This document shows positions 27,473 to 34,115 of a DNA stretch of 64,000 nt, piece after piece. A program made the position numbers and the translations under genes. Below the pieces are notes generated by a model. That model was given only the letters and a program-made list of their open reading frames with translations. It had not been told where the DNA came from and did no database searches. This DNA comes from an uncultured Lutibacter sp. (GTDB taxonomy: Bacteria > Bacteroidota > Bacteroidia > Flavobacteriales > Flavobacteriaceae). How positions within the stretch are numbered: the stretch's first letter is position 1; the number at the start of each line of letters is the position of its first letter. Location of the stretch: NCBI RefSeq assembly GCF_947495725.1, contig NZ_CANLZZ010000002.1, positions 186,001-250,000 of the forward strand, written 5' to 3'.

Positions 27473-28036
27473 GTGAAAATCATTCAATTTTTTAATAACG
27501 AAGAAAAGCTCATAAAAAGAGCAATTCAAAAAAACCGTAGCGCACAAGAAAGGCTATACAGTTTGTATGCTCCAAAAATGCTCAGTGTTTGTAGGTATTA
27601 TATAAAAGATATTCACTTTGCAGAAGAAGTTATGTTAAATGGATTTTTAAAAGTGTTTTCTAATTTAAATAAGTTTGAAAATACTGGTAGTTTTGAAGGG
27701 TGGATTAGAAAAATAATGATAAGAGAATCCATTTCTTTTTTAAGAAAGCAAAAACACATTGAATTTTCTGTAGATGAAATTGAATTAAATAGTGAGCCTA
27801 TAAACTCTATTTATTCTTTAATTGATGTTGAAGAAATACAGTATTTAATTGACGCTTTACCTGATGGTTACAAAATGGTTTTTGTTATGTATGCTATTGA
27901 AGGTTACAAACATCATGAAATTGGGGAAATGTTGAAAATTTCAGAAGGAACTTCTAAATCGCAGTTGTTTAAAGCCCGAAAAATGCTTCAACAAAAAATT
28001 AACACACTAAATAAAACAAGCAATGGAACCTTATAA
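27473..28036 (+). CDS. ECF-family RNA polymerase sigma factor
   Basis: 187 aa with a GTG start. Region 2 is recognisable in ERLYSLYAPKMLSVCRYY through FEGWIRKIMIRESISFLRK. Region 4 contains IEGYKHHEIGEMLKISEGTS and SQLFKARKMLQQKI, the helix-turn-helix that reads the -35 element. Sigma regions 1 and 3 are absent, as in ECF factors. The gene overlaps the downstream anti-sigma-like gene by 14 bp, the usual arrangement for a sigma/anti-sigma pair. It lies directly after two protease genes and behind an ECF-type promoter. Confidence 0.93.
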   Translation: MKIIQFFNNEEKLIKRAIQKNRSAQERLYSLYAPKMLSVCRYYIKDIHFAEEVMLNGFLKVFSNLNKFENTGSFEGWIRKIMIRESISFLRKQKHIEFSVDEIELNSEPINSIYSLIDVEEIQYLIDALPDGYKMVFVMYAIEGYKHHEIGEMLKISEGTSKSQLFKARKMLQQKINTLNKTSNGTL

Positions 28037-28790
28037 TTTTGAACAGGACATAAAAAGAAAGCTTGAAAAAAGAACTATAAAACCCTCTGAGAATTCTTGG
28101 AATAAATTGGCAAATTCGCTTCAATCTAAAGAAGATAAAAAGAATATCAAGTTTTTAAGAATTATTGGAATTGCAGCATGTATTGTTGGTGTTTTATTTG
28201 TTGTGTCTATTTTTTTTAACCATAAAAAAGAATCAACAGAGCCTACAATAGTTACATCTCCAATACCTCAAAAAGAGAAGTCAATAAACAAAGTAGAAAT
28301 TGAAGAATTAGTTGCTGAGGATGATAATTTTGAGCTTATAGTTAATGAAAAATTAGAAAAAACTAAACAGGAAAAAACAATAGTTAAACCACTTAATAAT
28401 TTAAATGGAAATAGAAAACCGGTTATTGCAAGAGTTGAAAGTAATATTGTAAAAAGTGATATTATTTCAAAAAATGGATTGGAAAAGGAGGTAAGTGCTG
28501 TAAGTAATGAAGAAAACCAAGAAATTGAACTTGTAATTAATCAAATTGAAGATTTAAAAACCAAACATATTTCAGTGTCAACAACAGATGTTGATTTGTT
28601 GTTGAAAAATGCACAGAAAAAGTTGGCTTTAGAAAGAATTTATAATGAGAATATTAAAACAGTTGACGCATATAAATTGCTTCAAGACGTTGAAGCAGAT
28701 ATAGACAAGTCTACAAGAACAAAGATTTTAGAGACTTTGAAATTAAATTATGAGCATATGAAAACTGTCATTGCGCAAAGAAATGATTAA
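28023..28790 (+). CDS. Single-pass membrane protein, putative anti-sigma factor
   Basis: 255 aa. A short charged N-terminal domain (residues 1-43, including IKPSENSWNKLANSL) precedes one membrane helix at ~44-65, followed by a long Lys/Glu-rich periplasmic part. There is no zinc-binding ZAS motif (HxxxCxxC). Overlap with the sigma gene and the topology (cytoplasmic head, one helix, periplasmic tail) fit an anti-sigma factor of the kind common in Bacteroidota. That function is inferred from context only. Confidence 0.7.
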   Translation: MEPYNFEQDIKRKLEKRTIKPSENSWNKLANSLQSKEDKKNIKFLRIIGIAACIVGVLFVVSIFFNHKKESTEPTIVTSPIPQKEKSINKVEIEELVAEDDNFELIVNEKLEKTKQEKTIVKPLNNLNGNRKPVIARVESNIVKSDIISKNGLEKEVSAVSNEENQEIELVINQIEDLKTKHISVSTTDVDLLLKNAQKKLALERIYNENIKTVDAYKLLQDVEADIDKSTRTKILETLKLNYEHMKTVIAQRND

Positions 28791-28814
28791 AGAACAATTT
28801 AAAAAACATTCACA

Positions 28815-29879
28815 ATGATTAATATATCAAAATTAGTAACAATATTAGCATTAGTATTAGGAATACAGTTTATTGGTGCGCAAGAAAATTATAATAGTAA
28901 TAGAATTAAAATTTTAAATGAGAAGAAAGAAAAAATTACAACTGAAGAACGTGATTTTTTAAAGACTGAAGTTGAAAATATAATGAAGCGTTTGCAAAAT
29001 GGAGAAATTACAGAAGAAAAAGCAAAAGAGTTAAAGGAAAAAGCTGCTCAAAAAAGAGCTTTAAATATTGAAAACCGAACAGCAATAATAGAAAATAAAA
29101 TTGCACTGCTAGAACGAAATGATAATGGTTATGATGATAATGAAGGAGAAACTTCAATGGGAGGTTTTAGTATTGGAGGAAACAAAGGTACTTTGATTGG
29201 AGTTAAAACGAAAGGTAATAATAAGCCAAAAAAATACGACAGAAGAACTTACAGTGATTTAGTAATTGCTTTTGGTTTAAACAATGCCATAATTGATGGA
29301 GAAAAATTAGATGATTCGCCTTATAAATTTGGAGGCTCTCGTTTTTTTGAATTGGGTTGGGCTTGGAGAACAAGAGTGTTTGAAAAAACCAATTTTATGC
29401 GCTTAAAGTATGGTGTTTCTGTTCAAATAAACGGATACAAACCTGTTGATAATAATTATTTTGTAGAAAATGGAGGGGAAACTTCTCTTGAGGTTTTTCC
29501 ATATGACTTAAAAAAATCGAAGTTAAGTATTACTAATTTAGTAATTCCAGTTCATTTTGAATTTGGCCCTTCTAAGAAAATTGTTAAGGATAATTATTAC
29601 CGATACAATACCTACAATAAGTTTAAATTTGGAATTGGAGGCTATGCTGGTTTTAATATAGGAACTCGTCAAAAATTGAAATATTCTATTGATGGAGATA
29701 AGGTTAAAGACAAATTAAAACGAGATTATAATGCCAGTAATTTGGTTTATGGTGTTAGTTCTTATATTGCATTTAAAAACACTGCTGTGTATGTAAAATA
29801 TGATTTGTCACCAATATTTAAGGATCAAACAGTAGATCAAAACAATATTTCCTTAGGTGTTAGATTTGATATGGAATAA
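28815..29879 (+). CDS. Exported protein with coiled-coil and outer-membrane beta-barrel-like C-terminus
   Basis: 354 aa. A signal peptide ends near FIGAQ. Residues ~30-98 are highly charged and helical (EEKAKELKEKAAQKRAL), probably a coiled coil. From ~135 to the end, alternating hydrophobic and aromatic residues and the final ISLGVRFDME suggest an 8-10-stranded outer-membrane barrel of the PorT/OmpA-like type. It is 24 bp downstream of the anti-sigma-like gene and last in the transcription unit before a strong hairpin. It could be the effector or the sensor of the sigma pathway. No specific family is recognised. Confidence 0.72.
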   Translation: MINISKLVTILALVLGIQFIGAQENYNSNRIKILNEKKEKITTEERDFLKTEVENIMKRLQNGEITEEKAKELKEKAAQKRALNIENRTAIIENKIALLERNDNGYDDNEGETSMGGFSIGGNKGTLIGVKTKGNNKPKKYDRRTYSDLVIAFGLNNAIIDGEKLDDSPYKFGGSRFFELGWAWRTRVFEKTNFMRLKYGVSVQINGYKPVDNNYFVENGGETSLEVFPYDLKKSKLSITNLVIPVHFEFGPSKKIVKDNYYRYNTYNKFKFGIGGYAGFNIGTRQKLKYSIDGDKVKDKLKRDYNASNLVYGVSSYIAFKNTAVYVKYDLSPIFKDQTVDQNNISLGVRFDME

Positions 29880-29886
29880 TATATGA

Positions 29887-29913
29887 GAAGCCGAACAAAT
29901 TTTGTTCGGCTTC
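29887..29913. terminator. Bidirectional terminator hairpin between the sigma cassette and the TonB receptor
   Basis: A perfect 13-bp inverted repeat, GAAGCCGAACAAA / TTTGTTCGGCTTC, with a 1-nt centre. It sits between convergent genes and has AT-rich flanks. A related GCCGA core occurs in the terminator at 32824-32854. Confidence 0.8.
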
Positions 29914-29946
29914 AAATTAAATTAAATCGGCTATTATTTAATTGTT

Positions 29947-32313
29947 TTAGTTTAAAATGTTTCCAAATTTTAACCCAAAATAAATTGTTCGTGGATTCAT
30001 TGGGCCGTAAATATAGCCTGGATCTCTGTAAATTCCTGAGTCAAAATCATCCTGGTATGAGTTTAAAATATTTTTCATACCTGTTGAAATTTCTATATTG
30101 TTGTGTTTAAATTTAATGGTTTTGGTAATTTTTAAACCAGCATCAAAAAAGTTTCTTGATTTTCTTAACTCACCTTCTTCAGGATTGTTTATTGTTGGTC
30201 CAAAATACGGCACTAACATTTTTCCTGTAAAAGTTCCTGTGCCAATAATACACCATGTATCTGTTGCCTCCCAGTCAATTGTATAAAAACCATAATTATC
30301 GGGTGTTCTAAAAAAGCTTTTTTCATCAAATTCTTGAGCTTCTTCATATTCGCTTTTTTGGATGGTATAACCAGCCTTTATTTTTAAATTAGAATTAGGA
30401 ACATAGTTTAATTCAAGATTTACACCAACAACCGTAGCTCCTTTTTTAGCGTTAATTCTTGTGTAAGTTACAGTTCCATTTTCGTTTGGATCAGAATATT
30501 CATTAGTAAAAGGATTTTTAAGTTTTGTGTAGAAACCTTCGGCTAATATACCAAAAGAACTAGTTCCAAACGATTTGCTATAATCTAAAGAAGCCATAAA
30601 ACTATCACTTGTTTCTTGTTCTAAATTAGGAGCGTTTACATGAATAACTTTTCTAGATCCTGAAGATTCAATATGTAAATCTTCATCAAAAATTTGAGGA
30701 GCTCTATAACCGGCAGAATAACTTATACGAGCTTGTAAATTTGGTTGAACGTCGTACAAAAAATTAATTCTCGGACTAAAAACGTTTCCGGTTTTTTCTT
30801 TTGCATTTTTTTCTTCATCCTTAACCTGATATGAATCAAATCTTGCGCCTAACGATAATTTTAGTTTGTTAAATCTAATGTCGTATTGCGAGAAAACTCC
30901 AAAGGTATTCATTTTTTGGTCTGCAATGGTTGTGTTTTCGGTGTGGGGAATAGAAATTATTTCATTATTTACAATTATGGCATTGCCTATATCTAAGTAC
31001 CCTAGTTTTTTATCTTTTAGAGCAGAGTAGGTATTTTCAATTCCCGAAACTAAATCCGAATTTTCAAATTTTGCATTGTATTGAACTCCGGAGTTAAACG
31101 TAAAATCTTTGGTGTTTCCATAGTCGCTTAAAGATTGCTCTGCACCGTAATAAGAATCTCGATTAATTTTTTGACCTGAAGCGAATATTGAAAATAAGTC
31201 GTTTTCTCTATAATATTGCTCAAAAGTAACAGCAGTAGTAGTTAAATTATGCTCAACATATTCCGAGATGTCAGCTTCATGATTTGGAACATTAAATTTG
31301 TTTCCTCCTCTTCTTTCTTCATTAATATGAAAAAAATCTAAAGAAATTTTAGCTCTAGATCCTAGTTTTTGAAACATTCTTGAACCTAAAGTTGAGTTTT
31401 TTAACAAAGCTATTTCAGAAAATGAATCTTCATTTGCATCATAAGGTTTTCTATTTCTGTGGAAAGCATAAATTGAAATTCCGTTTTTATCGTTTTCACC
31501 AACAACATTGGCATTAAAGTTTAACGAATAATCTGTAGTGGTAGTGCCTTCTCCAACACCAATAAAGGTATTGTTTACTCCAACCTCGTAAGAATCTTGG
31601 ATTGGGTCTTTTAAAAGTAAATTTATGGTTCCTGCAATAGCATTACTACCATATAAAGCAGAACCTCCACCGCGAATAATTTCTACTTTTTCAATCATAT
31701 TTGCAGGAATTAATTCTAAACCATAAACGCCTGCCAAACCACTAAAAATAGGTCTGCTATTTATAAGGATTTGAGAATATGGACCTTCTAAACCATTCAT
31801 TCTAACTTGGCTAAATCCACAGTTTTGACAATCATTTTCCATTCGTAAACCAGAACAGAAATTTAGTCCTTCGCTTAATGTAACGGATTGTGTAGATTGA
31901 AAAATTTCGGTATTAATTACATTTACAATTGATGAAGCTTTTTTACGCATAATTCTACTTCTATTTCCTGTAATAACAACTTCTTCTAAGCCGAGAACAT
32001 CAGCTTGAAGTTCAATTGTAATAGTTAATTCTTCATTAGTTTCTAAATCTACTAGTTGTTCGAAAGGTTTAAAACCTACCGATTGAATTTGAACTGTATA
32101 AAAACCAGGTTTTATATTTTTTATATTAAATGTGCCGTACTCATCGGTTGAAGTTCCAATATGTGTTCCTTTAATTGATACGGTTGCATAAGGGATTTCA
32201 CTCCCATTATTTTTTACTTTTCCTAATAAGGTTGCACTCGAAAAATTGTCTTGTGCAGTTATAAATTGTCCTGTTAGCAATAGTGTAACCAATGCTAAAA
32301 TGTATTTTTGCAT
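29947..32313 (-). CDS. TonB-dependent outer-membrane receptor with carboxypeptidase-D-like N-terminal domain
   Basis: 788 aa. A signal peptide (ending FITAQD) is followed by a carboxypeptidase-regulatory-like domain (~25-105, GTSTDEYGTFNIKNIKPGFY). The plug domain (~120-235) has ALYGSNAIAGTINLLL, and the rest is a 22-strand-type barrel. The plug contains an uncommon ENDCQNCGFSQVRMNG segment with a CxxC pair, which could bind a metal or form a disulfide. The gene is 40 bp downstream of a His-rich small membrane protein and shares its promoter. The paired operator-like palindromes suggest metal-responsive control. The likely ligand is a metal, metal chelate or tetrapyrrole, but this is inference. 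Confidence 0.92.
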   Translation of the reverse strand: MQKYILALVTLLLTGQFITAQDNFSSATLLGKVKNNGSEIPYATVSIKGTHIGTSTDEYGTFNIKNIKPGFYTVQIQSVGFKPFEQLVDLETNEELTITIELQADVLGLEEVVITGNRSRIMRKKASSIVNVINTEIFQSTQSVTLSEGLNFCSGLRMENDCQNCGFSQVRMNGLEGPYSQILINSRPIFSGLAGVYGLELIPANMIEKVEIIRGGGSALYGSNAIAGTINLLLKDPIQDSYEVGVNNTFIGVGEGTTTTDYSLNFNANVVGENDKNGISIYAFHRNRKPYDANEDSFSEIALLKNSTLGSRMFQKLGSRAKISLDFFHINEERRGGNKFNVPNHEADISEYVEHNLTTTAVTFEQYYRENDLFSIFASGQKINRDSYYGAEQSLSDYGNTKDFTFNSGVQYNAKFENSDLVSGIENTYSALKDKKLGYLDIGNAIIVNNEIISIPHTENTTIADQKMNTFGVFSQYDIRFNKLKLSLGARFDSYQVKDEEKNAKEKTGNVFSPRINFLYDVQPNLQARISYSAGYRAPQIFDEDLHIESSGSRKVIHVNAPNLEQETSDSFMASLDYSKSFGTSSFGILAEGFYTKLKNPFTNEYSDPNENGTVTYTRINAKKGATVVGVNLELNYVPNSNLKIKAGYTIQKSEYEEAQEFDEKSFFRTPDNYGFYTIDWEATDTWCIIGTGTFTGKMLVPYFGPTINNPEEGELRKSRNFFDAGLKITKTIKFKHNNIEISTGMKNILNSYQDDFDSGIYRDPGYIYGPMNPRTIYFGLKFGNILN

Positions 32314-32353
32314 TTTTTATTTTTAAAATAGATAATTGTTTAATAATTGTTAA

Positions 32354-32725
32354 TTATGTAACTATTTTAAAAGGGGGAGATTTGTTTTTTGAATAGTGAA
32401 ATGCGCGTTGTTGGTGAAGAGGTTTAAGTATGAAATATTTCTTAGTATAAAGAGTGAATATACCTAAAGCTACAAACAAAAAATTACTAGTTAGAAATAG
32501 GTTAAATGTATTTAAAATAACATACTCAATAGTTGAATGTTTATGTGATTTAAATGGACTGTCATCTTGTTGCTTGTTGAAAGGATGTGCATGAACTACA
32601 ATTTCTCCATTTGCAAGTTGATGAGCATGTGTATAAATACTGCTGTTAACTATATTTAATAGTATAATACTTAAACTTAAAAAGTTTAAGATTTTTAAAA
32701 TATAGATGTTCCTAAAAGCAGTCAT
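32354..32725 (-). CDS. Small His-rich membrane protein
   Basis: 123 aa. There is a hydrophobic segment at ~9-28, then a His-rich loop (~31-66) containing THAHQLANGEIVVHAHPF and SHKHS, a second hydrophobic segment at ~70-93 and a basic tail with HQQRAFHYS. The loop should face the periplasm and could bind Zn, Cu or another divalent metal. It is first in a two-gene operon with the TonB receptor. No named family is recognised. An accessory metal-binding role in uptake is inferred. Confidence 0.8.
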   Translation of the reverse strand: MTAFRNIYILKILNFLSLSIILLNIVNSSIYTHAHQLANGEIVVHAHPFNKQQDDSPFKSHKHSTIEYVILNTFNLFLTSNFLFVALGIFTLYTKKYFILKPLHQQRAFHYSKNKSPPFKIVT

Positions 32726-32738
32726 TATTTCTTATTCT

Positions 32739-32766
32739 CAAATTTATTTTGCAATATTAGAATCAA
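32739..32766 (-). promoter_or_regulatory. Promoter of the His-rich protein / TonB receptor operon
   Basis: Read on the minus strand: -33 TTG at 32764-32766, a 17-bp spacer (32747-32763) and -7 TAAATTTG at 32739-32746. Elements and spacing match the Bacteroidota consensus. The start site would be about 7 nt from the ATG at 32725. The -33 lies inside the palindrome at 32757-32771. Confidence 0.72.
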
Positions 32767-32771
32767 TCTAA
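32757..32771. promoter_or_regulatory. Operator-like palindrome 1 (TTAGA-N5-TCTAA)
   Basis: TTAGA-ATCAA-TCTAA, a perfect 5-5-5 inverted repeat that covers the -33 element of the downstream promoter, the expected position for a repressor site. The same half-sites occur at 32788-32806. Confidence 0.68.
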
Positions 32772-32787
32772 ATAACACGCAATAATT

Positions 32788-32806
32788 ATTTAGACTAATT
32801 CTAAAT
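32788..32806. promoter_or_regulatory. Operator-like palindrome 2 (ATTTAGA-N5-TCTAAAT)
   Basis: A perfect 7-5-7 inverted repeat whose centre is 33 bp, about three helical turns, from the centre of palindrome 1. The TTAGA/TCTAA half-sites are identical to site 1. This suggests two dimers binding the same face of the DNA. A Fur-, Zur- or DtxR-type metalloregulator is a reasonable guess from the adjacent genes. Confidence 0.68.
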
Positions 32807-32823
32807 AGTATGATATTTGTCAT

Positions 32824-32854
32824 AAAAAAAAGCCGAACACTAGGCTCGGCTTTT
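32824..32854 (-). terminator. Terminator of the sucA-sucB operon
   Basis: Stem AAAGCCGA / TCGGCTTT with a 9-nt loop. On the minus strand it is followed by a run of seven T residues. It lies 22 bp beyond the sucB stop codon. Confidence 0.85.
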
Positions 32855-32875
32855 ATAAATTTATTGTTTTGAATG

Positions 32876-34078
32876 TTATAATTCCAATGCTTTTTTTGGA
32901 TTATTGTCCATTAAAATTTCGATAGGGTTTTCTAAAGCTTCTTTCACCGCAACTAGGAAACCAACAGATTCACGACCATCAATAATTCTGTGGTCGTAAG
33001 ATAGAGCAACATACATAATTGGTCTAATTACCACTTCACCATTAACGGCAATAGGTCTTTCAACAATGTTATGCATTCCTAAAATACCACTTTGAGGTGG
33101 ATTTATAATTGGAGTTGATAACATGGATCCAAAAACACCTCCATTAGTAATGGTAAATGTACCTCCTGTCATTTCATCAACTGTAATCTGACCATCTCTA
33201 GCTCTAATAGCTAAACGTTTTACCTCGCTTTCAACTCCTCTAAATGATAAGTTTTCTGCATTTCTAATAACAGGAACCATTAGTCCTTTTGGACCGGAAA
33301 CTGCAATTGAAATATCTTGAAAATCATGAGCAATTTTATAATCTCCATCTAACATTGAGTTAACATCGGGATACATTTTTAAGGCTCTTACAACTGCTAA
33401 AGTGAAAAAACTCATAAATCCTAAACCAACTCCATGTTTTGCTTTAAAATCCTCTTTAAAATCTTTACGAAGATCAAAAATAGGTTTCATGTCTACTTCA
33501 TTAAAAGTAGTTAACATTGCTGTTTCATTTTTTACAGAAACCAAACGTTGAGCTACTTTTCTACGTAACATAGAAAGTTTTGTTTTTTCTGAACCGCGAG
33601 ACCCACCAGCAGGTGTCCCCATACTTGGTATAGCTTTTACAGCGTCATCTTTTGTAACTCTTCCATCCTTACCAGTTCCTTTTACTTCAGAAGGTTTTAT
33701 ACCTTTTTCTTCTAAAATCTTTTTAGCGGCAGGTGAAGCACTTCCACTAGCATAGGTAGTTGTTGTTTCAGTAGGTTTTTCTACAGCTTTTGGAGCTTCT
33801 ACTTTTGAAATCTCTTTTTCTGTTGTTCCTTCTGGTTTTTTAGCATCCATATCAATTAAACAAACCACAGATCCTACTTCAACGGCATCTCCTTCCTCAG
33901 CTTTTAAAGTTATAATACCACTTTCTTCAGCTGGTAACTCTAAGGTAGCTTTATCTGAATCTACTTCTGCAATAGGCTGATCTTTTTCAACATAATCTCC
34001 ATCTTCAACAAGCCATGCTGCAATTTCTACTTCTGTAATTGATTCTCCCGGAGAGGGAACTTTCATTTCTAAAATCAT
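32876..34078 (-). CDS. sucB: 2-Oxoglutarate dehydrogenase E2 (dihydrolipoyl succinyltransferase)
   Basis: 400 aa. The lipoyl domain occupies residues ~1-80, with lipoyl Lys43 in [11 protein letters not shown] Pro/Thr/Glu-rich linker follows, then a peripheral subunit-binding domain (~112-150, [14 protein letters not shown]), and the acyltransferase core with [10 protein letters not shown] near the C-terminus (His363 and Asp367, the catalytic pair). It transfers succinyl from E1 to CoA. It lies 37 bp downstream of sucA, and both are transcribed from upstream of sucA. The E3 subunit is not in the window. Confidence 0.96.
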   Translation of the reverse strand: MILEMKVPSPGESITEVEIAAWLVEDGDYVEKDQPIAEVDSDKATLELPAEESGIITLKAEEGDAVEVGSVVCLIDMDAKKPEGTTEKEISKVEAPKAVEKPTETTTTYASGSASPAAKKILEEKGIKPSEVKGTGKDGRVTKDDAVKAIPSMGTPAGGSRGSEKTKLSMLRRKVAQRLVSVKNETAMLTTFNEVDMKPIFDLRKDFKEDFKAKHGVGLGFMSFFTLAVVRALKMYPDVNSMLDGDYKIAHDFQDISIAVSGPKGLMVPVIRNAENLSFRGVESEVKRLAIRARDGQITVDEMTGGTFTITNGGVFGSMLSTPIINPPQSGILGMHNIVERPIAVNGEVVIRPIMYVALSYDHRIIDGRESVGFLVAVKEALENPIEILMDNNPKKALEL

Positions 34079-34115
34079 ATTTTAAATATTTTAAAGTCTT
34101 TTAAAGACGATTTTT

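Noticed and set aside
24214-28036. Possible type III-E CRISPR (Craspase) or gasdermin defence locus because of TPR-CHAT
   Set aside because: There is no CRISPR array, Cas7-11 or gasdermin-like gene nearby, and the CHAT protein is exported. The sigma/anti-sigma context fits signalling better.
29883-30110. Short plus-strand open frame overlapping the 3' end of the TonB receptor gene
   Set aside because: It spans a terminator hairpin and is antisense to the conserved barrel end of the receptor; no signal or motif supports it.
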